From NCBI RefSeq assembly GCF_019649055.1, contig NW_026570257.1, positions 248,001 through 312,000 of the forward strand: DNA of 64,000 bases. Direction: 5' to 3'. Each line of letters starts with the position of its first letter. Positions within the stretch are counted from its first letter, which is position 1. Below the pieces are notes generated by a model. The model searched no databases, was not told where the DNA came from, and saw only the letters and a program-made list of their open reading frames with translations. The translations under genes and the position numbers were made by a program. Below are positions 1 to 11,350 of the stretch, in pieces. This stretch comes from Paramacrobiotus metropolitanus. Lineage: Eukaryota > Tardigrada > Eutardigrada > Parachela > Macrobiotidae.

Positions 1-166
1 AAAACACCGCCTTCTCCTTGGCTGCAATAACGACCTGTCGGTTGTAAGGCAATGAAACGATTTAGACAAAAGATTTAGTGAAAGAGTACTTTTATATTAC
101 TGCACACACAAACAGTTGTGATAGAAAACGATTGCCGTCCACCAGAAAATGACCATAGTGCGAACT

Positions 167-3030
167 TTAAGGTTGCCATTCGACCTCATTCCAGAAAGCC
201 AGAGCAATACTGTTCACAGCTAGCTTGCTTAACGAATGCAAATCCAGACCGCGCAGGTCAACATCAGCCCAATTGATGGTGCTTCCATCCACTGTAAATC
301 CACTGTACCTATACAAGGAGAAAGCGTGTTAATTTTGATTTTTGAACGCTAAGCAAGGTACACACTACACAGACTCTCGGTACAGTAGAGGAGATACCGT
401 AGATATTCTTGCATGTTTGCTGTGCGTACCGACAGGGTACGGTATGTGTTAGTGTAATCGTTAAATCTTATGTAAATTACAACGCTAAACTTAATCGAAC
501 CGCGTCCCACTCCTCCGGATACGCGAGAGTCTCCATCCAACGTCGACGGATGCTCTCCACCCTCTCGTACATGGCATCCGGAATCGGAGGACAGCTGGTT
601 TCCGCCGCTTCCAGCAAACTTCTCACCATGTCTCCGTCGGTGTCCGTTGAGCGGAGAACCAAGCGAGGAACACGATTCGCAAGGTCTGGCGATGCTTGAA
701 TTCGTCACTTCCCCATATACGGGCATATATCTTATCACAATCGGGAAGGTTATTAATTATTATTATGTTCATCTTGGAGGAAATGTCGTCAACAGTGTAG
801 TTAGTCAGCACCAGTTGCCCACAAACAGCAAGAAGTCTGCGTACGTCCTTCTGTAGTCGAATAGGGGTCCAGGTAAGACCATCCATGTTGCGTTCACTGT
901 GCATTCCGCGGTAAGATGAGCCCCCTACGACGTGAATAACGCGCACTTGCAGTTTCTTGACGGTCATCAGTGCTGATGTGATGTAAGCAATGTGGTCGAA
1001 TTTCGTGTAATAGCGGGTGATATCCGTGAAGCTGATACTGGCCGTCTGCGAGGTTATCGCTCGGTCCAAACACCACGCACACTGATAATATCTCCCGTGG
1101 CCCGTGTCCAAACTGGGATACGATAGAGCCATGTAGCAGCTGATGATAAGGTGTCGGCTGGATCTGGAGTCGTTTAGTAGCTGGTACCATAAGCCGCAGA
1201 CTCTGCAAATACCGATACATCTCACTATTCTCTGAACGTACGGCGTCTTTGAATGTCGGCGCAGAGCGCATGCGCTTCTTAGCTTCCGAATTGTGAGGTA
1301 TGGCACTTGCCTTTTGGCTTTGGCTTGAGAATGCAGGTCAAGCAAGAGAAGAATCTCCAACAGGATTACATGGCCAACATAACTGATCTTCGCGTCTAGA
1401 GTAATGACATTTGGTCATGGCCCGGTACGAGCTGCACTACTAAACCGGTGCATAAATAAGTGCGAAAGGTTCATTTTGCTTAAATGCATAAACTCGTGCC
1501 TAAATAAACACAAAAGTTTTAGCCTGAACATTGTTTTGTACGCCCACCCTAAATGTTTTACTCAGTTTGTTTGCCCTTTCGATGATAAACGACTGGGTTG
1601 AGCGATCGAAAAATCCGTTTCCGGCCCTTTCTTCTATAAACAAAAAATTTTAACCCGTTTGCTTGCAAGTTTCTATCCGGGTTTTTTGGCCTAGATTAGT
1701 AAATGCCACTAAATTCCCATTCGACACAAAGCCAAAAACTTTGGAAACTTACTTGCTACCTAAGTCAAACCGTCCGGGTCAAACCATTCGGGGAAGCGTT
1801 TAGGCAGAATCCACATGTGGCGGGTCTTTATGCACGAGTTTATGCAAATATGCAAAATGAACCCTTCGCATTTATTTACGCACGGGTTTAGTTTTGCAGT
1901 TCGTATCTCGCCGTTAGGGGCCCAGTAAACTGCACATCCAGTAAATCCCAAATCCAGTAAATTTCACATATTCTTCTGCTATGCATGAGCATGATCGCGG
2001 ACGTACTGAAGTTTGCGATTGCTATACTCGCCCTAAAGCCACAGTTTACGGTTGGTTTCAAAACTTTGTACTTGCAGAAATTACCTTTTTAGCCATTTAA
2101 ACTTTTTAAGTGCAGGCTGTTTAACTGCGTCGGTTAATTATGGCATGAACGAAATAAAGCATTCTGCTTAATCACATTTATTCAATCCATCATACCCACA
2201 GTAAGGATGGATTCGTAGGGGGTATCTTTTATAGCGAGCCGGCGGACCCATGCCTTCGACCGTGGTGTTCCATTATCATCGTGATACACTTTCAAAGTTT
2301 TTTTGAAACCACGTATCATGCTGTCATCATCCCACTCCGCCGAGCAACGGTATGTCTCTCCCTCGCGCTGACCGCAAACGAATACTAGTGCTCCCGCCTG
2401 GACGCATACATAAAGCCGTAACGCTATATGGCTGTTGTATTCGTAATATCTGTCCCCCACTATTTTACCAGCAGCAACATTAATAACCCAGTCCACGGCC
2501 TCCAGGTCCAAAAACTCGATGCGTCTAACACACTTTACTGGGATAACATACTTACGAAAATACATCATTCCGCGCGCTGCCTCGAACATTGAAGGATAGT
2601 CGAATGCGTTGGTCGGTGCAATCTGCCACGGATGCGCTACCATGCAGTACGGCGATGGGCCATCCTCTACACTGGCATAAAAAAGTCCGAAATCAGCCGT
2701 TTGTGTAACGAGACGGGCCAGCCGAAAGATGTAGGGTCCATTGTCGGCATTACGCACCGCCACCTGAACTTCCAGAGACCCCTCATCTTTGATTATTTTG
2801 TCGAGCTCATGCCGGTTCTCAGATGTGTTTATACTCAGGTGTTCCCAGAGATAACGGGCATGAATCCAACGAGCGGGAAATGCCGCTGCGTTAAAGTCAA
2901 CAAACATTTGGTCAACATCGATGTCTCGAACGTATCCCAGCCATGATTCGCCGTTGGGCTGCTGAACGATCACTGTAGTGCCATTGTTATGTTCCCAGAC
3001 ATGGCTTTTCGGCTTTTGGAAGGGGTACAT
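167..3030 (-). pseudogene. F-box-like family gene, copy 1 (4 exons, one frameshift)
   Basis: Exons on the minus strand are 3030-2196, 1395-1311, 1202-481 and 308-167. Exon 1 encodes a ~278-residue domain starting MYPF, with a conserved core (HNNGTTVIV, then WLGYV.DID) that could be a small Tudor/SH3-like barrel (inference). Exon 2 (85 nt) plus the start of exon 3 gives an F-box-like helix pair: LLEILLLLDLHSQAKAK, then RVCGLW. F-box proteins usually recruit substrates to SCF ubiquitin ligases; that role here is inferred. Exon 3 ends at a GT donor that also looks like a stop codon, and the last exon supplies a conserved tail (LDLHSLSKLA). Exon 2 uses a GC donor where its paralogs use GT. Near 668 one base is missing relative to paralogs, shifting the frame, so this copy is either decaying or mis-assembled there. 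The start was chosen because MYPF/MHPF/MYHF is shared by the paralogs; an in-frame upstream ATG at 3087 exists. Family grouping is sure; the F-box call is moderate. Confidence 0.7.
1415..1905. repeat. Foldback repeat with long inverted arms
   Basis: The stretch 1420-1540 and the reverse complement of about 1790-1905 align clearly, with shared words such as GGTTCATTTTGC and GCATAAACTCGTGC. The arms are diverged, so the copy is old. It sits inside intron 1 of F-box-like copy 1. It is probably a non-autonomous DNA transposon; I could not define a clean target duplication. Confidence 0.55.
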
Positions 3031-4059
3031 GTTCGGCAGGGATGTATTTACAGGACGTGTTCTCGTGTGCAAAGATTCTCGACGCAATGATCAACTACAG
3101 AGCGTAATCATATACTCGATTGGAAACACGGGTCACTGCATAACTATTGTCCACTGTATAGTATGTCAGCAACTTTTCCAAAGCTCGTATAATTTGACAG
3201 TTGCTCTGACGAAATGAAATGCTATGTAGCGCCCATTGATGCAACAAATAGCTACGTAAGTCAGATCCATGTCGTTCGAAGATTTGGGCTGTTTCTTGTG
3301 TGCTGCGATAATCAATGACAGGGCAGATGAAAGGAAAATTGATTCGCTGATAATGCCACCCAAGAAGAGAGAGAGCAGACATTTGTCCCTGTTTGAGGAG
3401 ATTTTGAGATTACGTTTTTATTGTTCTGCCAAAATCAGAACTGGGCCAAACAGTCTGCTAGTAATTCAACTATCTGTACTTAGACTTCAACTACTTATAC
3501 TTATTCAGTCAGCAATTTCATGACCGATTGAGTCGTGAATTTGATTACTACAACTGCAATTAAGTACCAACAAACTTTTATAGACTGCTTGCAAGCAGCT
3601 CCTCTAGTGGAAGATTTTTTTATTTTTCATTGATTCTGCCGTCGTTGTATCCTTATAAAAAGACAGTTCCCGGGACCCGAATATTGTTGCAATACTGTCT
3701 CGTCTTATAGAGGCTGAAATAGATGCACCGGTTCTAAAATACATACTTCTATTGCAATGTTCTGGAATAAGGTCCCTTATGTCAGATACTGTATCAGCGT
3801 TTGGGCAATACTGTCTCCATGCCGGAAAGTAAATCCCTTCCCCAGCATTGGGTGATAACAAAATAGCAATCTACTCATGCAGAGAATCTGATTTTTGCTA
3901 ACTTCTTTCACTTAATTAGGCTTGGTAACGCCGGCGGCAGTGGTAGCGAGGTCACAGGTTGAAATGAAAAATGATAATTCATTGGGCTGGAATACAACAA
4001 CCGGCAAGCCTCAGCGCCTACTAGTAGGCGCTGCCTATTGGGTGCGATAATGATAGGCC
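3031..4059. other. Intergenic stretch, no supported gene
   Basis: Short open frames on both strands (for example 3604-3861 minus) show no family motif, no paralog in the window and no splice context. I see nothing else here. Confidence 0.4.
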
Positions 4060-5275
4060 CGTAAGCAAGCAAAGACTTTTTCGTACACTGTATCAGGGAT
4101 CGGAGGGCAATCGACTTCCGCCGTTTCCAGAAAGCGCCTCACAATGTCATCATTGGTATCACTTGAACGCAGGACCAAACGAGATATCAGGATCCGATAT
4201 AATGAGACCTAACCGTAATGGCATAATGACATAACCACAACGGCATGCTGAAAAGAGTAACTATATTAAAAGTGTAAAATAGGTGCCGAAATGTCAAGAA
4301 GTCGTAAATTTCCGTTCATTTCACCTCGTGCTACTCGTGAATTGTGCATTTACTGCAAGCATTGACTGTTTTTTACCGTTGTCCGAGCTTTTTGTAAACT
4401 CGTTTTAAACAATTTTAAACCATTTATCATATTCGTACCCATATCCAGGATTGGTTCCCAAGGGATATCTTTTATAGCGAGCCTACATTCCACATCGGTG
4501 TTTTACGGTCATCGTGGAACCATTCCAAGGTTTTTTCAAAACCACGTAGCAGGCAGCCTTCATCCCAGTCTGCTGAGGAACTATATGTGCTCCCTTTGTA
4601 CTGAGCGCAAACAAACATTTGCGCATTCTTCTGGACGCTGACAAAAAGGCGCCATGCTATCTGGCAGTTGTAATCACACTCCCTGTCTTCGACTCGTTTA
4701 ATGGCAGCAACATCGATCACGCACATCACGGCATACAGGTCCAAAACCTCGATGCGGCTGATGTCCTTTATTGGCACAGTGTATTTCCGATAATACATTG
4801 TTTCACAATAATGCTCAAAAAGCGAAGAATTATCAAAAACATCGGTCGATGCAAACTGCCATGAATGCGCTGCCATGCAGTAGGATGCCGGACCATCTCC
4901 TACCCTGACGTAGAACATGCGTAAATTAGCCGTTGGTATAACGAGACGGGCCGACCGAAAGATGTAGGGTCCATCGCCGGTTTCGCGCACTGCTATGAGA
5001 ACTGCCAGCGAGCCGTTTTCTCGAATTTCGTGGTCGACAGTACGCCGATCTCAGTACGTCGACAGTAGACTGCATCCAGATGCCATTGTACCCACAGATA
5101 ACGGGCATGAATCCATCGAGCGGGAAATGCTGTGGCATTAAAGTCAATAAACATGTGGTCTCCATCGATGTCTTGCATGTATCCCAGCCATGATTCGCCG
5201 TTAGACTGCTGAACGATTACTGTACTACCGTTATTATGCGCCTAAGCACGGGTCTTCGGTTTTAGGAACGGATAC
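4060..5275 (-). pseudogene. F-box-like family pseudogene, copy 2
   Basis: The N-terminal domain is recognisable from an ATG at about 5275 (MYPF start), through IDGDHMFIDFN at about 5160 and GDGPYIFRSARLV at about 4985, down to about 4472. A stop replaces a conserved Trp near codon 12, and the frame shifts near 5000. The F-box exon and most of the middle exon are absent. A scrap of the late middle exon (ISRLVLRSSDTND, then CPPIPDTVYEK) survives at about 4200-4060. This is a clear dead paralog of copy 1, lying head-to-tail upstream of it. Confidence 0.75.
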
Positions 5276-6637
5276 ATGTTGAGCTGATATGTGGCTGCTC
5301 ACAGGTGTCCTTCTGGTGACGTATGCAAGATATACTGATTAGGTAAGAATGGAGCAGTTTCCAAGATGAAGCAAGAACATCGCAAGAACTCTTTTCTGCA
5401 AAACGTTATATCGATTGGAAATACGTGTCAGCGCTCAAACAATTCTAACTTTCGCACAGCTTTTGTAATATGACCCACTGCATCGACGAAACGGCCGTCT
5501 TCTCCACGTTAGGAGGCCCCCAGACAGCTGGGAGCTGGCGAACTTCGCTCAGTAGGAACATTCAATGAAGAATTAGACCCAATTAACATGAGATGGGATT
5601 TCCGAATGCTTATTTTAGTTATTTCTATTTGCTCTGAGAGCGACAGGTGGTGCGCAGGATACTGGAAGGCAAAAGACGAAGCGCTGGTAATCACATTGCA
5701 GTCCAAGATTCCACTGAACACATGCAGTTGTCTGTCTGAGAGGATTTTGCAGTTCCTTATTGTTTTTTTGCGGCCTGAGGGGTTTCCAATTTTTACAGTT
5801 TCCAACGAGTAACATTGCCGTCAACGACTTTAGTGACAGGAATTTTAGTTGGATCGTGTATTAGATTAATTAATAAACACTATCGCAATTTTTTAAGCTC
5901 TATTATTTGTGAGCATTTTCTCAACAATTTTATTACAATTCTATTGGGTCATACTACGTATCGCCTCCAATGGGCCACTTAAAGGGCGTACAAAATGGAC
6001 TTTGAACTCTCTTTATCGGATAGCTGTTCCCGCTTGTATCCGGACATTAACCGAAAAGCGGCAGGAATAAGCGACATGCAATAAGGGTGCTTTCATTCGC
6101 TTAAGATAAGACGGCAGCGGTAGAGATTTGTAAAGGTCACGGCCACAACCCTCTAGATGCTGTTTTTAGTCTGATTAATAGTGCTTCCTACCAATCCCGG
6201 TGAGGTTTTCTCTGCACACTACTTTTTTATGAATGGTTGTATGAATGATTGTATTATGTTTATGCATGTTTGACCGGAATTTACATCATCAGTCGGTTAA
6301 CAACACGCTGAAGCGAATGCGCCAATCTCATGGTAGATACACGCAGTATATAGCTTCCGGTACAGAGTAGAGTTAGGTTTCTAGCTAAATTAATAAATTA
6401 CTAATGCCAGAATTGAGAGGCGCGATAAGTTATAAGAGAAGTCTGGCATGCAAATTCTGTGGGAGCTCTACAGCGCGAATATAAACCGCCATGGTACGCA
6501 CTTTGCACGAAATTGTACTGTAGAAATGGCAAAAATTACATTAAGAAATCGAACTTGGATTGATACGGTCGGGAAAGTAGAAATGTACTTTGTAGTATGA
6601 CGTTAATGATACGAGTAGAGGACGTGAAACTAGCTCG
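5276..6637. other. Intergenic stretch, no supported gene
   Basis: Only short overlapping frames (for example 5509-5812 on both strands) without recognisable motifs. One isolated AAAGGTCA occurs near 6132. Nothing else supported. Confidence 0.4.
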
Positions 6638-9133
6638 CTATGCCGGAATGGGGAGAAATGTAGCTGTTTGCAGTACAACGTTGCCGACCATGAACGCCAT
6701 CACAATGCCCGCCTAAAATGCAAGCACAGCAGTTATGCTTCCGTTTCGTTGTTAGAGAGCAAGAATAGTTCCCATAAATTCTGCGTACCATCTGAACGAC
6801 TCCGCGGCTAATGGGCATCCGACCCACTGCCAGACCCACGGGTCTACTTCTAATGCTTCGAATACTCTTGTACAAGTCATTCTCCACCTCTTTCGGAAGC
6901 GAACCGCCCACCCTGGAGACCGATCGATCCACAGAATGCGCCATATCATTCCCCTGAAAGAAACCAACAAATATTTCTTGTCAGGCAACGAAACTGCGAA
7001 AGCATATGATCTACGTAGATGCTAGTAATAATCGTGCTTCGGCAGTCGGCAGATAAAAATGTCAAACGATCAATACATTTACGTTACAATACCACTAAAA
7101 CATACGAGTATTACGGTACTCCATTAGCTTCGTAATCCAGGCTTTTACAGCTAATGACAATAGTGTGATTCCGTCTCAGACGTATTATGACGTGAGGTAC
7201 TAACAATTTAAAAGACAATTAAAGTTCGCTTTTCCTGGCCCCTGTATGGGCAAAACAATTTAAATTTGTATGCAAACTACAAAGCCGATTTTCAAAATGA
7301 AATCTTAGCCTTATACCACAAAATATTTGTTTATCGTCCGAAAATAAAGGATTATTGATTTACCTCATCACTGACTGTGGCAATCAGATATGCCAAGCTA
7401 CTTGCCATCAGGAGCTGAGCCAATACCGCTAGAAGGTCAGCAAGCGGCAGGCTAAATTCACGGGAAATATGTTCACCAAGGGAGACCGCAGTACCGAGAT
7501 AATCATAGCAGAATAAATAGAAAAGCATGTTGTTAAGGCCGGAATCCCAGGCAACGTCCCATATCGCATCATGATGCCAGGAAAATTTTCTTTTACAGAG
7601 TATATAAGTGCCATGCAGACACTGTCTCCTCATGCTCCTCATCAGATTTCAAGCCCTCCGTCGTGTGTGGGATCACCATCTGCCAGTTGTACAGCGCAGC
7701 CACCGTCAGCACACACCACGTTATCACGACACCTCGGACCAGGAGCAACTGCACATCCGCAATTATACCGGCGTACATCCCGAGGCGGTACAGCATCTGT
7801 CGCCGGCAGAAAGGTAAGTGGGTTGACGGTTGATCGCCGAAGAAGCCGCCCGGCAGCAGGGGTAAGCGTTAGGCGAGAAGATGGAAGCAGTTTGCAGCGG
7901 CCCACAATAAACATAACTCGGAAAGGTCAACATGTAAGATTGACGAGGCGCGTAAGAAGCGCTCGCACAAAAAACGATGCCTCACGGAGTGTTAATAAGT
8001 GAACGTTCCGATTCGATAACAACCATACTGGAATAGGTCATCGGTTTACTTGTCAGTGTGTCCGTTTAGCTTCGTTCAATATCTTCGCTAACTTACTTTT
8101 TTATATGTCGATAATTTTTTGGTGCTGTTATTATTGATAGTTCTTACGCGATTACCCGTTACCCTGCGCGAATGGGCTACACAGGGCATTTGACCTCTCC
8201 CACTGATCCGTTACCATATCAAAACTATCTCAGCCCGGGAAGAATGATGATGTCCTTCAACCTTTCTTAACTTTCCTGCCGGGTAGCTTCCTTGACCATC
8301 AGCCGTCAGTCAGTTCACCTTTCTGCCGGCCATAAATGGCTTAAGGTTAGGGGCAGGATCCCAGTCAGTTTGCGCATACAGCTGCGTTCCTTGTTCGGAC
8401 AAAATATCGACACGTGTCAAGAAGCGATATTTAGATAAAACAAAGATAACTGCGGCGATGATGTTGATAATCACTGCATAATCGAGCCATGTCCGTTGCT
8501 TGAATAGCGAAGGGGATTTTGCAGTTGCTTCCGTATGGGAAATTCGAAAGCTTCATATGAAAAAGCAGTTATGCCACATGCAATGTGAAATTATACAAAC
8601 AAATGAGTCACTTAGCTACAAAAAAGCTCTCACGTTGTGCTCTCCAAATAATGCTTGTAAGCATTTCGAAAATGCTTCGGCATGCGTTTCAGAAAGACGC
8701 TAATGGAAATGAACAACATGATGGACGATGTAGTTTTCCACAAGACTGCAGCTCTCTTCATGTACATCTGGTTCTTGCTGCACCAGTCCAACTGTGGGAC
8801 CATTTCCATATGCGAAATAATTATCAACAGGCCGGAAATTACTGCACACCATGCCACGTTGATGCTGAGTAAGCACGTTCTCCAGACCGAGTTGCGAATA
8901 GGGAAACACTGCACCAAACCGAACACCCGCAGGATAATCCAGGTATATTTCAGGAAACGATCGAAAGTGGCGATGTGCGGTTCGTTTGATTCCAGCATGA
9001 CCGCCCGTTCCGGTATTTTTTCCGCCAATTTTTCTTCGTCCGGAGTTTTTGGGACTGGCAACGGCTCACCCGCCACTTTTTTATCCGGTTCAACATCCAA
9101 CAACACCTGCACTAAATCGCTAGTCCCATCCAT
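6638..9133 (-). CDS. Gustatory-receptor-like membrane protein, gene A (one frameshift)
   Basis: Proposed exons on the minus strand: 9133-8634, 8550-8319, 7796-7364, 6953-6789 and 6712-6638. Exon 1 has a charged cytoplasmic-type N terminus and about three hydrophobic segments (WIILRVFGLV; LSINVAWCAVISGLLIIIS; SSIMLFISISVFL). Exon 3 carries MYAGIIADVQLLLVRGVVIT, a block shared with genes B and C. The last two exons are joined by a phase-0 intron and end in a short hydrophobic tail (AGIVMAFMVGNVV), the arrangement known from insect Gr genes. Relative to genes B and C the frame shifts by one base near 7607, so this copy may be a young pseudogene or contain a sequence error. Such receptors act as ligand-gated channels in sensory membranes; that function is inferred from layout, not from a diagnostic motif. 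Confidence 0.5.
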
Positions 9134-10015
9134 GGCGAATATAATTATATATCAGAGGAAAATTTTTTTACAAAAACAAAACACTGGCTGATGGCTGCTA
9201 AGTCCAACAGAGACTGAATGGCGCAATGGCGGAGAGGATAACAGAATGCCAACTGTTGCAATTCTTGCACCGCAACATATGTTCTGCGCGGGCCTGGAAA
9301 AATGAACCGGTTTACGCACCCTGCTTAGGAATTCATTTGCTTGTCATACTAAGGGTTCTCTTGTCTGTACACCTTTCCTTGCGTTCCCACAGGAATAGCT
9401 ATGGAAGCAGCCGCTTGTCAGCAGTCTCTTGCCAATAATCCAATTGACAGGTTCTTAGTAACCGTTATTTACACTTTGCTGAAGAGCACTGCCATATGTC
9501 TGCATATCAATAATGCGATCTTTGTTTGCAGAGGGATCATATTCTGGTGTTTCTGGTAACGATCCCGCGGCAGCACCTGTTGGAGAAGGTTTGCATGCTC
9601 CACGATGCTTCGCTAACTGTTTACTTGGGAGTATTATTTTACTGATTTTATAATGTACATACTAACTCAGTAAACAGCTGAACACCGCTCACAGCAAAAT
9701 AAGTACTGGAACATTCGAATGAAAAATTTGATCCCACTCATCCCAGTTGGCAGTTAGCATGAGATGGAACTGTACAAGTGCATAGCGCACTAATTCAATA
9801 TGTTATCCACCATAAATTGCTATAAGCAACAAATTGCTATAAGTCCGTCTGAAAAATTAGTAACAATCGTTCACAAACATCACCCAAACAGTATGATCTA
9901 ATTAAGGAATTTAAGGAATGCTTGCCTTCCCCCTGAGTCGGCACAGTACCCAAAACTCGCAACGTTTCCTCGAATAATTTCAAATACTATTTAAAACAAG
10001 CATATGCGGATGCGT
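9134..10015. other. Intergenic stretch, no supported gene
   Basis: This is the 5' flank of receptor gene A and the 3' flank of F-box-like copy 3. The frame at 9226-9438 has no recognisable motif. Nothing else seen. Confidence 0.4.
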
Positions 10016-11182
10016 CTAATCGAAAAATTTAAAGAACGCTATACTAATGCCGGCTATAGCCAGCTTGCTTAACGAACGTAAATCCACGGTACGCAGATCC
10101 ATACTCTTCCAGCGAAATACACCACCATCCGCATTAAATCTATTGTATCTACACACGAAGATAACATGACATACACGGGAGTGCACTGAGCAGTTTTGAG
10201 CGATTAAAGATAGTCATGAAGAAGTGTTTTCGCAAAAATTACTTAGTTGGTCGTCTACTAAATCGGTCCGATTCAGGAACCTTGCAAATTTTGTTAATCG
10301 AAAATTTTTTAATCGATACTCTGCTGTTTAAAAATTTCTCTAGGAAGTGGTTTCAGCCAGTCAATGGTAGTGAGTAAAAACTTTAATGTTCAGTCATTTA
10401 CGCAACACGTCTAAATTTCAATCGTAAAATTTCTTAATCGCTCATTTTTGCTTAGCGCACTGGCAGTTGTACAACCTAAAGCCTTACAGTTCCAGACATA
10501 GGCGAATCACCTCCCATTCCTCCGGATAGGAGAGCTTCTCTACCCAGCGGCGGCGAATTCTCTCGACCCTTTCATACACCACTTCCGGGAGGGAAGGGCA
10601 GCTGGCTTCGGCCGCCATCAAAAATCGCCTGACCAGGTCTGCATTGGTATCCGTTGAGCGGAAAATCAAACGAGAAATTGCTATTCGCAGCTTCCGGTAT
10701 TCGAAAAACCAGTCTGTGGGATATATAGGGGTGAACAGTTTTTCACGAATGGGGAGATTATCCAGGATATAAACTACATGGTGAATGATCCAGCGCATCT
10801 CGTAGGAAAATATCCTTAACGGTGTACACTGTAATTGCTGATCACTAAGCGTAGCTGCTGGCATACGGGGATAAGCTCGTCTAGGTCACGGCTTAAGAGA
10901 ACTGGTTTCCGTTCGTGATTACCGGCCTGGTTTACGCAAAATGAGCCCACAATTCCGTGTGAAATTACGCCACCCATAATGTGTATAAGACGCATGTGTA
11001 ATTTTTTGGCACTTAGAAATGCCTGGGTGATACGAGCTATGTGTTCGTGTGAACGATATCGGTGAAACTGATGCTGACGGTGTGCATGGTTAACGCATGA
11101 TCCAAGCACCATGCAAAACGATAGACATTATCGCTTCCTCGTCGATCGTACGGATGGTCTGAGAGGACCATGTAACTAACTG
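10016..11182 (-). pseudogene. F-box-like family fragment, copy 3 (5'-truncated)
   Basis: Only the middle exon (about 11182-10488) and the last exon (10148-10016) are present. Homology begins inside the middle exon (YMVL, then VYRFAWCLDHALT), so the N-terminal and F-box exons are lost. At least two frame changes separate the recognisable blocks. The best preserved part is RLIFRSTDTNADLVRRF through CPSLPEVVYERVERIRRRW. The exon ends in a GTAAGG donor at the position that reads as a stop, and the last exon follows (VDLRSLSKLAIA, then TAG). It lies just downstream of copy 4 in the same orientation, consistent with partial tandem duplication. Confidence 0.7.
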
Positions 11183-11350
11183 GCTCTAAATAAATTAATT
11201 ATTCTAATTCATAATTGTACAGTATAACAATAGCGAGAGCCCGATATCGTTAAATTAAATTAATATCAGATTGAAACTGACGGAATCGTCGGCATTCGAT
11301 GTCTGCAATAATTTCCAAATGTTATTTATTTTAAAACAAGCCCATGCCGC

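Noticed and set aside
349-738. Short overlapping frames on both strands near the left edge as separate genes
   Set aside because: The minus strand here is the end of the middle exon and the last intron of F-box-like copy 1; the plus-strand frame is its antisense.
3604-3861. An 85-residue minus-strand frame as a gene
   Set aside because: No motif, paralog, splice context or promoter; it may be chance.
5509-5824. Overlapping frames of 69-98 residues on both strands
   Set aside because: Overlapping open frames on opposite strands with no recognisable motif are most likely chance.
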